From Bacteroidota bacterium (GTDB lineage: Bacteria; Bacteroidota; Bacteroidia; Flavobacteriales_F; PHOS-HE28): a stretch of DNA of 25,051 nt. Below, piece after piece: positions 1 through 8,389 of the stretch; positions within the stretch are counted from its first letter, which is position 1; every line of letters starts with the position of its first letter. The notes under the pieces were generated by a model. The model saw only the letters and a list, made by a program, of their open reading frames with translations, made no database searches and was not told the DNA's origin. Location: NCBI GenBank assembly GCA_023428865.1, contig JAEYWT010000319.1, forward strand, positions 1-25,051, given 5' to 3'. The position numbers were made by a program, and so were the translations under genes.

Positions 1-2
1 CC

Positions 3-1184
3 TTCGATCTACGCTACCGTGCCGTTGGGGATGATGAGTGGATCGAACTGGAGAACATCGCACAACCGTTCTTCCAACTCGAGAACATCACACCCTGCAC
101 ACCGTACGAACTGCAAGTGCTCACCCAATGCGAAGAAGAGTCCAGCACGTACAGCAACCTCTTCACCTGGAACAGCGACGGCTGCTGCACCCCACCCACC
201 GGCCTCAGCGCAGGCTTTGCGGGTGAGAACATCGTGAACGTGCTTTGGAACCCGATCCTCGCCGCCAACTCATACGATGTGCGCTACGCACCGTTCGGCA
301 CAACGGACTTCACAGAGATCAACAACATCACTGGCAGTACGCTGGAGCTAACGCCATTGGAGGTCTGCAGCCAATACTCCGTACAAGTGCGTTCCATCTG
401 CAACGGCACACCTACCGTTTGGTCCGTGGCTATTACCGTTCGCACCATGGGCTGCGGTGCCTGCACCGACCTGCCCTACTGCCCCACGGAAGGTGGCGAT
501 AGCGAGGACGAATGGATCGCTCGGGTGAAGTTCGGGGAGATCGACCACAGCTCTGGAGATGATGGCGGCTATGGCGACCATACCGACGTGAGCACTACTA
601 TGGAGGTAGGTTATGTGGATACCATTCGCATCGAACCCGGCCACAGCGGCTTCCAATTCAACGAGCGGTATCACGTGTGGATCGACCTTGACCAGAACGG
701 CACATTCGATGCTCCGAACGAACGGGTGTTCGCTACGACCGTAGGGAGCAACCAGCCCGTGCAAGGCCTCGTGGAAATACCCGCTAACACCACCTTGGGG
801 CAGACCCGAATGCGCGTGATCATGCGCTACAGCTTAGCTCCAGTGGCGCCCTGTGTCACTTCGTTCGACTACGGTGAAGTGGAGGACTATTGCATCAACT
901 TCATCCTCAACTCAGGGAACAGCGTGCGTGAAAGCACTACTGACCTTGACCTTCTGATCCATCCGGTTCCAGCTTCGGAAAGCGCCACCATTCGCAGCGC
1001 CCGTGCCAACGGTGGGGTGCAGGTGATCGATGCGACCGGACGCACCGTACTGAACGAACGCATGAACGGTGACCTGCATGTGCTCGGTACAAGCTCCCTT
1101 GCCGAAGGCTCCTACACCGTGTTTGTGGTGCATGGCAACGAGCTGGTGGAACGTGGTCGCCTGATGGTGATACACAGCCGCTGA
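3..1184 (+). CDS. Secreted FN3/GEVEDY-domain protein with T9SS C-terminal sorting domain (5' truncated)
   Basis: The reading frame is open from base 3, so the true start lies upstream; 393 codons remain. The visible order is the end of one fibronectin type III domain (to about residue 58), a second FN3 (about 61-150), then a GEVEDY-type domain (about 155-300) containing an acidic stretch, DLDQNGTF and the family hallmark GEVEDYC near residue 291. The last ~75 residues (HPVPASESATI..., DATGRTVLNERM, LAEGSYTVFV) have the pattern of a T9SS type A sorting domain, which directs export through the outer membrane and is then removed. The protein is probably cell-surface attached or secreted; its activity cannot be told because the N-terminal part is missing. 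Only 39 bp separate it from the next gene, which seems to have its own promoter box. Confidence 0.85.
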   Translation, partial: FDLRYRAVGDDEWIELENIAQPFFQLENITPCTPYELQVLTQCEEESSTYSNLFTWNSDGCCTPPTGLSAGFAGENIVNVLWNPILAANSYDVRYAPFGTTDFTEINNITGSTLELTPLEVCSQYSVQVRSICNGTPTVWSVAITVRTMGCGACTDLPYCPTEGGDSEDEWIARVKFGEIDHSSGDDGGYGDHTDVSTTMEVGYVDTIRIEPGHSGFQFNERYHVWIDLDQNGTFDAPNERVFATTVGSNQPVQGLVEIPANTTLGQTRMRVIMRYSLAPVAPCVTSFDYGEVEDYCINFILNSGNSVRESTTDLDLLIHPVPASESATIRSARANGGVQVIDATGRTVLNERMNGDLHVLGTSSLAEGSYTVFVVHGNELVERGRLMVIHSR

Positions 1185-1208
1185 CCATGCCCGCTGCGGC
1201 TCGCAGGT

Positions 1209-1216
1209 TAACTTCG
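1209..1216 (+). promoter_or_regulatory. Candidate Bacteroidota -7 promoter box (TAACTTCG) for the GT2 gene
   Basis: TAACTTCG fits the Bacteroidota -7 consensus TAnnTTTG with one mismatch and sits 7 nt before the ATG at 1224. Transcription starting just after it would give a nearly leaderless mRNA. No good -33 TTTG was seen. The call is motif-based inference. Confidence 0.35.
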
Positions 1217-1223
1217 GCGCCGC

Positions 1224-1982
1224 ATGAAAGGGATATCCGCCGTGATCATCACGCGCAACGAAGCGCACAACATCGCACGTTGCCTGATCTCCCTGCAATT
1301 GCTGGTTGATGAAGTGATCGTGGTGGACGCCGAAAGCACCGACGATACCGTACGGATCGCCACCGACCACGGGGCGCGTGTGATCGTTCGCGCATGGACC
1401 GATTACTCCGACCAGAAGAACTTCGCCAACGCACAGGCTCGCGGGCCGTACATCCTTTCCATGGATGCCGACGAAGCCATATCGGCCGAACTACGCGCGG
1501 CATTGATGGACGCAACGAAACAAGGACTCTCTGGTGCCTACCGTTTCAACCGCCTGACCAACTACTGCGGCACTTGGGTACGCCATGGTGGCTGGTATCC
1601 CGATTCCAAAGTGCGCCTTTTCCCAAAAGCAGGAACCCGCTGGCAAGGCGAGCATGTACACGAAGAACTGCAGCTGGCACCACATACCATCGTGCACCAA
1701 CTCGATGGCGATCTGCTGCATTACTCCTATCCCACGGTAAGCTCACACGAGGAGCGCATCGAACGGTATAGCGATCTACACGCCCGCAAGCTTTTCGCAG
1801 CGGGCAAACGGCCCGGGTGGTTTAAACGCACCTTCTCGCCTGCGGTGAAATTCTTCCAAGGCTATGTAGTGCGACTCGGCTTCCTCGATGGAAAGGCCGG
1901 TTACACCATTGCGCGGTTGAGCGCACGTGCAGTGCGACTGAAGTACGCCAAACTCCAACGCCTGCGTGAACAAGGCACCTGA
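1224..1982 (+). CDS. Glycosyltransferase family 2 protein (WaaE/KdtX-like)
   Basis: The 252-aa product begins with a classic GT-A nucleotide-sugar binding strand (SAVIITRNEAHNIARCL), followed by DEVIVVDAESTDDT and the DxD-type metal-binding motif in SMDADEAIS near residue 80. This arrangement and length match the small GT2 subfamily related to LPS core beta-1,4-glucosyltransferases (WaaE/KdtX), which transfer a sugar from a nucleotide donor at the cytoplasmic face of the inner membrane. The C-terminal third is basic and partly hydrophobic (FFQGYVVRLGF), consistent with peripheral membrane association. The GT9 gene overlaps its 3' end by 17 bp, indicating co-expression and a joint role in LPS core or a related glycan. 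Donor and acceptor sugars cannot be inferred. Confidence 0.88.
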   Translation: MKGISAVIITRNEAHNIARCLISLQLLVDEVIVVDAESTDDTVRIATDHGARVIVRAWTDYSDQKNFANAQARGPYILSMDADEAISAELRAALMDATKQGLSGAYRFNRLTNYCGTWVRHGGWYPDSKVRLFPKAGTRWQGEHVHEELQLAPHTIVHQLDGDLLHYSYPTVSSHEERIERYSDLHARKLFAAGKRPGWFKRTFSPAVKFFQGYVVRLGFLDGKAGYTIARLSARAVRLKYAKLQRLREQGT

Positions 1983-2973
1983 TCACATCATCCTCAGCCG
2001 AACGGACAGCATCGGCGATGTGATGCTCACGCTGCCCATGGCGGGCTTGCTGAAACAGCGGTTCCCCGGTGTTCGCATCACCTTCATCGGCCGCACCTAC
2101 ACGAAACCCGTGTTGGAACGATGTGCCCATGTGGACCGCATCATCACCCTCGAAGAACTGGAAGCTGGCGATGCTCCTGCCCCGATCCGCGCACTGGATG
2201 CCGACGCATTCGTCCATGTGTTCCCCCGCAAGGAATTGGCCCGATGGGCGCGCCAAGCCGGTATTCCCATGCGCATCGGCACCAGCCATCGGTGGTGGCA
2301 TTGGTTCACCTGCACCCAGCGCGTATCCTTCAGCCGCAAACGCAGCACGTTACACGAGGCGCAGCTGAACCTGAAGTTGCTTGAACCATTGCTGGACAGT
2401 CCGACACCACCTTTAGGAACACTGGCTACCTGGAGCGGTTTCATCCCACCCGCTTTACCTGAGCGGCTCACGACATGGCGCAGACCTGGAACCCGGTCGG
2501 TGATCCTGCACCCAGGCTCGAAAGGCAGTGCGGTGGAATGGGGCTTGGACAATTTCGCAGCACTCATGCGTAGGCTGAGCCATGGTCCTTACACGGTCGT
2601 GGTGACCGGTACACAAGCCGAAGCGGACCAATATCGCACAGTGCTGCCGCTCGATCTTCCGAACACGATCGATGCTGGTGGAAAGCTGACACTGAACGAG
2701 CTCATCGCCTTGATCGGCTCGAGCGATGCATTGGTGGCGGCGAGCACCGGTCCACTGCACATCGCAGCCGCCAGTGGCATACGCGCCATCGGGCTCTTCG
2801 CACCACGCAGACCGATCCACCCCGGTAGATGGGCACCCATCGGCCTTGATGCACACGCCTTGGTACACGACCCCGCGTGCGCCACCTGCGCTGCAGGCCG
2901 ACCCTGCGAATGTGTCAGGTTGATCAGCCCCGATCGTGTGGCCGCTCTAATGGAAGAGCTTCCGATCCGCTGA
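1966..2973 (+). CDS. Glycosyltransferase family 9 protein (heptosyltransferase-like)
   Basis: The 335-aa product starts at a GTG that overlaps the GT2 gene by 17 bp. The N-terminus IILSRTDSIGDVMLTLPM is the typical GT9 opening (strand, then SIGD loop, then helix). The C-terminal half has ILHPGSKGSAVEWG, which fits the sugar-nucleotide binding loop, and the family signature AASTGPLHIAAASG. A cysteine group (HDPACATC...CEC) lies close to the C-terminus, as in many heptosyltransferases. The family adds ADP-heptose or similar sugars to the LPS inner core in the cytoplasm. The last 50 bp overlap the end of the O-antigen ligase gene on the other strand. Heptose as donor is inferred from the family only. 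Confidence 0.88.
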   Translation: MNKAPDHIILSRTDSIGDVMLTLPMAGLLKQRFPGVRITFIGRTYTKPVLERCAHVDRIITLEELEAGDAPAPIRALDADAFVHVFPRKELARWARQAGIPMRIGTSHRWWHWFTCTQRVSFSRKRSTLHEAQLNLKLLEPLLDSPTPPLGTLATWSGFIPPALPERLTTWRRPGTRSVILHPGSKGSAVEWGLDNFAALMRRLSHGPYTVVVTGTQAEADQYRTVLPLDLPNTIDAGGKLTLNELIALIGSSDALVAASTGPLHIAAASGIRAIGLFAPRRPIHPGRWAPIGLDAHALVHDPACATCAAGRPCECVRLISPDRVAALMEELPIR

Positions 2974-4537
2974 GCCGAGGAGCAGCGAATACCAACAACG
3001 TGTAATAGAACGCGAAGAAGGTGGCACCCACCTGCGTCTCGATGGTATCATCCGTCAGGCACGAGATACCGAAGATCACTGCGAAGGCGATGAACAAGGG
3101 CTGCCGCCAGGCTTTCATGCGATAGGCCGGCCACCACCAAGCGATGATACTGTAGACAAACCCGATCACACCGAAACTGATCCATAGCGTAAGGTATTGG
3201 TTGTGCGCGCGATGCCGCCACTGTGGAGAAAGCCGTGAACCCGATCGCTCGTAAGCGTCTTGGAAAGCCTGCTCCGTATCGCCTGTGCCTACACCGAACA
3301 ACCAATTCTTCCTAGCTATTCCGAAGCCCGTCTTCAAGTACTCCAGGCGCATGGCCACCGAATGTCCATCCACTGCGCCCATGGCATGGTATTGCTGTAG
3401 TTCGAACACGACCTCGTCGAAACGTGCGGTGGCTCCAGCCCAACGGGGCGGATGTGCGTTGGTGATACCGCGCTCGATGGCATTGATATCCGCAGCGGAA
3501 AGCGAGGCAAGAGCCACACTGTCCTTTTTGAGTCCTTTCGATGCCATATAACGCACCAAGGTGCTCCAGACCGGATGGCCCTTGGCATCTTCACCGTTGA
3601 AGGGCACCTCGCTCCTGGCGGCCCAACCGCGTTCCAACTCGTCCATAGCCACGTATACCCACACGTGGTTGCCGTTCTCCATCTGTGGATTGCGGATGTC
3701 ATGTTGGTAATCGGCGCCGCCCTCCGTGCGCTCCAACTTCTGATCGAGTGCTGGATCGGGCAGGTGGTAGCGCGACACGACTTCACGCCAACCAATGAGC
3801 AGTAGTAGCAGAGGGACAATGACCATGATGGAGCGCAACGACCAACGTACCCGATGTGTCATCCTCGCCGACCATCGCCAAAGGAACACTGCTGCGATCA
3901 CCACGAGGATGAAATAGCCTTGGATGCTTCCCAACCGATCGATGTAGAACAGGCACCAAAGCGCCGCAGCATGACCGGCGTATCGGAGGTACTTCGGCCC
4001 ACCACGATCCCATAAAAAGACCACGATGGCCAGGCAAAGCATTAAGGCAAGCCGGATGTGGCTAATGAAGACCGAAAGCGACCTGTAGTCCGCTGATTGT
4101 CCATAACGCACCGCCAGACTCGCGAAGGTGCTGACCACCACACTCCATGCGCCGAAGAGCAGAACGGCCCTGAACTCATCGGACTTCAATGGTGAAGAGG
4201 CCCCGAGCACTGCACCGAAGGCAAGCACCGGCAAGAGGATGCGCACTAGATCGAAGCCCCACTTGTGATCCGATGTCCACAACAAGCCGATGACGTGCAA
4301 CACGAAGAAACTGATGAAGATCAGCGACGGCGCCTGTGTGAATGCCCTGCGGAAACGCGCCTTCAGATCCTTCCGCACAACACCTTCCACCAGCCAGTTG
4401 CCCACCAGTAGCAATTGCGCCATGCTTAAGAGCGCCTTGCTCCATGGCAACATGATGGCGACGAGCACCAACGCACACAGATGCACCACACGGAATGCAT
4501 CGCGACCCCGCAACAGGTCCGATGGCGCAGCTGTCAT
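2924..4537 (-). CDS. O-antigen ligase/polymerase family membrane protein (Wzy_C type)
   Basis: The 537-aa polytopic membrane protein has about ten or more hydrophobic segments (e.g. VHLCALVLVAIMLPW, ILLPVLAFGAVLG, LRSIMVIVPLLLLLIGW, YLTLWISFGVIGFVYSIIAWWW). A large hydrophilic loop of about 170 residues (roughly 250-420) contains ENGNHVWVYVAMDELERGW and ends in LFGVGTGDTEQAF; it is followed by the ligase hallmark HRAHNQYLTLWISFGVIG. As I recall, this loop is typical of a Bacteroidota subgroup of O-antigen ligases. The family joins polymerised glycan to lipid A-core or polymerises lipid-linked units in the periplasm. It starts 5 bp after the S41 protease stop, so it is probably the last gene of that operon. 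Ligase versus polymerase cannot be decided. Confidence 0.85.
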   Translation of the reverse strand: MTAAPSDLLRGRDAFRVVHLCALVLVAIMLPWSKALLSMAQLLLVGNWLVEGVVRKDLKARFRRAFTQAPSLIFISFFVLHVIGLLWTSDHKWGFDLVRILLPVLAFGAVLGASSPLKSDEFRAVLLFGAWSVVVSTFASLAVRYGQSADYRSLSVFISHIRLALMLCLAIVVFLWDRGGPKYLRYAGHAAALWCLFYIDRLGSIQGYFILVVIAAVFLWRWSARMTHRVRWSLRSIMVIVPLLLLLIGWREVVSRYHLPDPALDQKLERTEGGADYQHDIRNPQMENGNHVWVYVAMDELERGWAARSEVPFNGEDAKGHPVWSTLVRYMASKGLKKDSVALASLSAADINAIERGITNAHPPRWAGATARFDEVVFELQQYHAMGAVDGHSVAMRLEYLKTGFGIARKNWLFGVGTGDTEQAFQDAYERSGSRLSPQWRHRAHNQYLTLWISFGVIGFVYSIIAWWWPAYRMKAWRQPLFIAFAVIFGISCLTDDTIETQVGATFFAFYYTLLVFAAPRLSGSEALPLERPHDRG

Positions 4538-4542
4538 CCGAC

Positions 4543-6225
4543 CTACTTACCGGTCTTCACCGCAGTGAGCACCTCGTTGTACTTCGGCCCGTTCAACACG
4601 TCCACCGCAGACTTCACGGAAGGGTCCGTAGCGAGTGCAGCCTTTGCGCGACCGGTCTGGTAGTAGTAACGACCAACGATCTCGTTGCGCAGTACCTCTT
4701 CGATGTCCGTGCGGAACATGTTGAGCTCTTCGGTGCGGTCCGGGGTAAGCCTTGCCTTCAACGCATCCAGCTGGCCTTTCGCGTGGTCGTAATAGCGTTC
4801 TTTCTTCGCCACTTCCTCCAACTTCTTGTAAGCGTCCAAGGTCTCCGTATCATACTCGAAGTTCTTGTCCTTCACATAGTCCACGAACTCTTTGTACAAG
4901 GCATCGCTGATCCTGAACTCTTCGGCCGGCGCGATCTCCGGAACACGCAGGCGATACTTGGTGGCGAAGTCGAAGAAGAGGTCCTTGCTGTACAGACCGC
5001 CCACCACTTTGGCCAGTTCAGGATCGGTCACATCCACATCGGGCAGGATACCGCGGCCGTCGAACACCGGGCGACCGTTGCGTGTCTTGAACTCGGCGAT
5101 GGCTTCGGCCTTCACCTCTTCCACCTTGCCCGTGCTATCGCGGTGCGAGTAGTCCAGCTTTTGGATGCAGCGGCCGCTGGGGATGTAATACTTGGCCACG
5201 GTCACTTTCAACTTGCTGTTGTAATAGAGATCGCGCGTTTGTTGCACGAGGCCCTTCCCGAAGGTGCGCTCGCCCACCACCACCGCACGGTCCAGGTCCT
5301 GTAAGGCGCCGCTAACGATCTCGCTGGCACTGGCGCTCTGCCCATCAACGAGCACCACCAACGGAATGCTGGCATCGAGCGGCTCGCTCAAGGTCTTGTA
5401 GGTCTTATCCCACTCGGGGATCTTACCCCGGGTCTCCACCACCAGCTCGTTCTTGGGTACGAAGAGGTTCACGATGTTCACCGCTTCGCGCAGCAGACCA
5501 CCGCCGTTGCCACGCAGATCGAAGACCACCTTCGTGGCTCCTTGTTCCTTCAGCTCCTTCAGTGCATTACGCACCTCTTGCCCTGCGGTCTGGGTGAAGC
5601 TGTTCAGTTTGATGTAGCCCACTTTGTTCACCGGATCGATCATGCCTTTGTAGGGCACATCGGGTATTTTGATCTCTTCCCGTGTAAGCGAGTGCGTAAC
5701 GGGTTCCATGCCTTGGCGCTGCGTGATCACTTTCACCACACTGCCCGCCTGGCCCTTCAGCAACTTGCTCACCTCATCGGTCTCCATGCCAGCGATGCGG
5801 CGACCATCCACTTCGATGATCTCATCTCCCGCCCAGATACCCGCCTTCATGGCCGGGTAACCCTCATACGGATCACTCACGAAGACGCGATCGTTCGAGC
5901 GTTTGATCAACGCCCCGATACCGCCGTACTGCCCGGTGGTCATGAAGCGGTAATCCTCCATATCGCTTTCGGGGATGTACTGCGTATACGGGTCGAGCGA
6001 GTTCAACATCGCATCGATACCGGTCTTCATCAGTTGCCCCGGTTGGGTATCATCCACGTAATAGATGTTCAGCTCCTTGTACAGCTCGGTGAAGATCTCC
6101 AGGTTCTTGCTGATCTCGAAGTAGCTGTCTGCCGCGGAAATGGTGAACGCACCACCGCCCACGATGGCCGTGCCCATGAGCCAGAGCTTCCACTTCGGCA
6201 TGCGGGTGTTCTTCTGCTTATCCAT
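4543..6225 (-). CDS. S41 family C-terminal processing peptidase (CtpA/Prc-like)
   Basis: I start this 560-aa protein at the ATG at 6225 (MDKQKN), not at the longer in-frame start at 6315, because the longer form would lie inside yidD. A cytoplasmic basic stretch is followed by a membrane anchor (LWLMGTAIVGGGAFTIS). A PDZ domain follows (GQYGGIGALI...AGIWAGDEIIEVDG, about 95-185), then the S41 core with FDLRGNGGGLL. The catalytic Ser-Lys pair is visible: Ser299 in QSASASEI and Lys324 in TFGKGLVQ, 25 residues apart as in CtpB and Prc, with the conserved Gln at 328. The enzyme trims or degrades periplasmic proteins from their C-termini. A C-terminal extension of about 150 residues is helical and charged. 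The start overlaps yidD by 8 bp. Confidence 0.93.
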   Translation of the reverse strand: MDKQKNTRMPKWKLWLMGTAIVGGGAFTISAADSYFEISKNLEIFTELYKELNIYYVDDTQPGQLMKTGIDAMLNSLDPYTQYIPESDMEDYRFMTTGQYGGIGALIKRSNDRVFVSDPYEGYPAMKAGIWAGDEIIEVDGRRIAGMETDEVSKLLKGQAGSVVKVITQRQGMEPVTHSLTREEIKIPDVPYKGMIDPVNKVGYIKLNSFTQTAGQEVRNALKELKEQGATKVVFDLRGNGGGLLREAVNIVNLFVPKNELVVETRGKIPEWDKTYKTLSEPLDASIPLVVLVDGQSASASEIVSGALQDLDRAVVVGERTFGKGLVQQTRDLYYNSKLKVTVAKYYIPSGRCIQKLDYSHRDSTGKVEEVKAEAIAEFKTRNGRPVFDGRGILPDVDVTDPELAKVVGGLYSKDLFFDFATKYRLRVPEIAPAEEFRISDALYKEFVDYVKDKNFEYDTETLDAYKKLEEVAKKERYYDHAKGQLDALKARLTPDRTEELNMFRTDIEEVLRNEIVGRYYYQTGRAKAALATDPSVKSAVDVLNGPKYNEVLTAVKTGK

Positions 6226-6460
6226 GTTTCTTCGGTGCTTGTGGAACGGGGTCGTGGCCGTGGCCGCCCCAAGGATGACAAGATAGGATGCGCTTGAGGG
6301 TGAGGTAGCCGCCACGGAACGCTCCGTGGGTGCGCAAGGCTTCCAGACCGTATTCCGAACAGGATGGGGTGTAGCGGCAGGCGCCCGGCAATAGCGGGGA
6401 AAGGGCGAAGCGGTAGAGGTGTACCAGCCCGATCAACGGCCATGCGAACAGCTTACCCAT
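6218..6460 (-). CDS. yidD: Membrane protein insertion efficiency factor YidD
   Basis: The 80-aa product has the full YidD signature: an amphipathic N-terminal segment, then YRFALSPLLPGACRYTPSCSEYGLEAL with the conserved CRYxPSCSxY core and cysteines, and LKRILSCHPWGGHGHDPVP at the end. YidD sits at the inner membrane and helps YidC-dependent insertion of membrane proteins. Its neighbour rnpA is its usual partner in bacteria. It overlaps rnpA by 8 bp at its start and the protease gene by 8 bp at its end, so translation is probably coupled across all three genes. Confidence 0.95.
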   Translation of the reverse strand: MGKLFAWPLIGLVHLYRFALSPLLPGACRYTPSCSEYGLEALRTHGAFRGGYLTLKRILSCHPWGGHGHDPVPQAPKKHG

Positions 6461-6836
6461 GCTTCTCCATCCAACGATCCAACGACCGGGTTATTTTCAA
6501 CTGCGTCTCTGCCAGCGTTAACGGTGCCCTGCCTTGGTAGATGAACAACCATGCACATTGCTTGCCACGTTCGCGCAAGCGGGCATGGTAGGCAGCCTTG
6601 TTCAACCGATAGGCTTCGCGCAGGAGCCTGCGTGTACGGTTGCGATGGACAGCCAGTTTCATGTAGCGCTTCGGTATGGCGAAAGCTACTTGGGCGGCGA
6701 CCGGGGCTGGTAGTTCCATGATACGGCCCACGAGTTTCAGCGGTGCCTCGTGGATGGCACGCCCTTGGGTAACGACTTCCTGGATCCGTAGGCGGCCGGT
6801 GAGGCGCTCGTGCTTGCTGAAGGTAGGCCGCTCCAT
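6453..6836 (-). CDS. rnpA: Ribonuclease P protein component
   Basis: The 127-aa basic product has the RnpA fold signature. It opens with ERPTFSKHERLTG, has AFAIPKRYMKLAVHRNRTRRLLRE as its central RNR motif (RNRxxRxxRE), and ends with a helix near LITRSLD-type sequence (LKITRSLDRWME). It is the protein subunit that binds the catalytic RNase P RNA and helps mature the 5' ends of tRNAs. In many bacteria rnpA follows rpmH; here it follows hemD by 53 bp, as in other Bacteroidota. The 3' end overlaps yidD by 8 bp through the sequence ATGGGTAA. Confidence 0.95.
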   Translation of the reverse strand: MERPTFSKHERLTGRLRIQEVVTQGRAIHEAPLKLVGRIMELPAPVAAQVAFAIPKRYMKLAVHRNRTRRLLREAYRLNKAAYHARLRERGKQCAWLFIYQGRAPLTLAETQLKITRSLDRWMEKHG

Positions 6837-6889
6837 GGGTTACGGGCGGAACATTTGCGATGAACGGTTGGCCCGGTGACGCGCGTGGG

Positions 6890-7639
6890 TCACTTCTTCT
6901 TGGCCTCGCGCTTGATGAAAAGCTCCATGGCACCGGTCATGCTCGGTGCTTCGGGCAGAGGCGCCTCCAGGTCCAGTCGGAAGCCATTGTCGCGCACGGC
7001 CTTTGCGGTAGTGGGGCCGAATGCCGCAATGAAGACTCCGTTCTGCTTGAATTTGGGGAAGTTCTTCTTCAAGCTTTCAATACCTCCCGGGCTGAAGAAC
7101 ACGAGCATGTCGTACTTCAGGTCCTTGATGTCGCTGAGGTCGCTGGCCACCGTGCGGTAGAACACCGCGTTGGTGTACGAGACGTTCGCTTTATCCAACA
7201 ACGCTGGGATCTCGCCCTTCTGGATATCGCTGCATGGCACCAAAAACTTCTCGTCCTTGTGTTTCTTGATCACATCCATCAGGTCGCCGAAGGTCTGCTT
7301 GCCGATGAAGACCTTGCGCTTGCGGTACACGATGTACTTCTGCACGTAGTAGGCCACGCTCTCGCTCACGCAGAAATACTTCATCATCTCCGGCACGGTG
7401 ATCCGCAGTTCCTTGCACATGCGGAAGAAGTGGTCCACCGAGTTGCGGCTCGTGAGCACGATGGCCGTATGGTCCAGGATGTTCACGCGCTCCTGCCGGA
7501 AATCCTGCGCGGGAACCGCTTCCACTTTGATGAACGGACGAAAATCGATCTTCAAGCCGTACTTCTTGGCCAGCTCGTGGTAAGGCGACTTCTCATCCGT
7601 TGGCGCCGGCTGCGATACGAGAATGGTCTTGATCTTCAA
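6890..7639 (-). CDS. hemD: Uroporphyrinogen-III synthase
   Basis: The 249-aa protein has the two-domain HemD pattern typical of Bacteroidota: KTILVSQPAP at the N-terminus, IVLTSRNSVDHFF near residue 60, KVFIGKQTFGDL in the middle, then YDMLVFFSPGGIESL and FIAAFGPTTAKAVRDNGF. It closes hydroxymethylbilane into uroporphyrinogen III in haem and cobalamin synthesis. No ATG exists at the right place; the likely start is TTG at 7639 (TTG AAG ATC AAG), 11 nt after the DUF4271 stop. The same frame stays open for 213 codons upstream, but that part is an out-of-frame reading of the DUF4271 gene. It is co-transcribed with DUF4271 upstream and probably with rnpA downstream. Confidence 0.9.
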   Translation of the reverse strand: MKIKTILVSQPAPTDEKSPYHELAKKYGLKIDFRPFIKVEAVPAQDFRQERVNILDHTAIVLTSRNSVDHFFRMCKELRITVPEMMKYFCVSESVAYYVQKYIVYRKRKVFIGKQTFGDLMDVIKKHKDEKFLVPCSDIQKGEIPALLDKANVSYTNAVFYRTVASDLSDIKDLKYDMLVFFSPGGIESLKKNFPKFKQNGVFIAAFGPTTAKAVRDNGFRLDLEAPLPEAPSMTGAMELFIKREAKKK

Positions 7640-7650
7640 GGCCGATCGGC

Positions 7651-8337
7651 TTAGGAGTGGAACTGGGGAAGAGTGGAATTGCGCCAATGATCGATAGCCA
7701 GTAGCACCGGTATCAATTCGGCGGCGCAAAAGTATAGAATAATGTAGCGGAGCGGAACGCCCTCCCCCAAGCCGATCCACACCCCCCGGAGCCAGCGGTA
7801 AAGCAACAACAAGGCCATGACCGCCCCGCCGCACACCACCGCCCAAGGGCGCCAGCCCGGTTGGTAGGCGATGAACACCACCAGGGGCAACAGCACAAGA
7901 CCGGTAAGGATGAAGACCACAAAGCCCGTGTAGATGTACTCCTGCATGCCATGGTCTATCCGCAGCACGTTGCCTAGAAAACGCAGTAATAGGAAGTGGC
8001 CGAGTAGTACGGCCACCACTCCACCCGCAAGCACCAGAAAGGATGCACCATCCCGCAACAACACCATCGCCTGCCAACCGAATAGCGCCAGGGTGGTGGC
8101 CCCGATCACCAGCAGGCCGATGAAGGCCCGGTCCTGGAGGTCCATTTCCTCCCGAAGCACCTGCTTGCCCAACCGCATGCTGAACATGCTCTGCCCCAGC
8201 AGGCGCCACTTCCGCGGAGAACCCACCTGGATCAACACCACCAGCAGCACCACCAGCAACAACACGGCCGTTACCCACTCGGCATTCAGCGGATCGAGCG
8301 GGCGTAGGCTATCGGTGGCGGGCAGGGCGCTTCCCAT
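7651..8337 (-). CDS. DUF4271 domain-containing integral membrane protein
   Basis: The 228-aa product has a short soluble N-terminus with a membrane segment (VTAVLLLVVLLVVLIQVG), a cytoplasmic stretch, then about five more hydrophobic helices (FIGLLVIGATTLALFGW, SFLVLAGGVVAVLLGHFLLL, FVVFILTGLVLLPLVVFIAY, AVVCGGAVMALLLLYRW, YIILYFCAAELIPVLLAI). The order of features and the position directly before hemD match DUF4271, a Bacteroidota family of unknown function. It is the first gene of the operon and has a promoter-like box 7 nt before its ATG. Its role is not known; the stable pairing with hemD could mean membrane linkage of the haem pathway, but that is a guess. Confidence 0.85.
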   Translation of the reverse strand: MGSALPATDSLRPLDPLNAEWVTAVLLLVVLLVVLIQVGSPRKWRLLGQSMFSMRLGKQVLREEMDLQDRAFIGLLVIGATTLALFGWQAMVLLRDGASFLVLAGGVVAVLLGHFLLLRFLGNVLRIDHGMQEYIYTGFVVFILTGLVLLPLVVFIAYQPGWRPWAVVCGGAVMALLLLYRWLRGVWIGLGEGVPLRYIILYFCAAELIPVLLAIDHWRNSTLPQFHS

Positions 8338-8344
8338 CGGATCG

Positions 8345-8352
8345 CGAAAGTA
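8345..8352 (-). promoter_or_regulatory. Candidate -7 promoter box (TACTTTCG) for the DUF4271-hemD-rnpA operon
   Basis: On the minus strand TACTTTCG matches TAnnTTTG with one mismatch and ends 7 nt before the ATG at 8337, the same spacing as at the GT2 gene. This would make the operon mRNA nearly leaderless. The assignment is inference from motif and position. Confidence 0.4.
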
Positions 8353-8389
8353 GCCGCCCCCAACAACCCTCCGGCGCCGTAGCGCTTGC

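Noticed and set aside
4495..5304. 269-codon plus-strand ORF opposite the S41 protease gene
   Set aside because: It lies antisense to a certain protease gene and its His/Val-rich sequence is the usual product of GC-rich antisense reading.
5542..6297. 251-codon plus-strand ORF opposite the protease and yidD
   Set aside because: Antisense to two well-supported genes; no motif or start context.
6860..7654. 264-codon plus-strand ORF opposite hemD
   Set aside because: Full antisense overlap with hemD and no recognisable domain.
6890..8278. A 462-codon minus-strand reading frame that includes hemD
   Set aside because: The first 213 codons read the DUF4271 gene in another frame and look low-complexity; HemD homology begins at the TTG at 7639.
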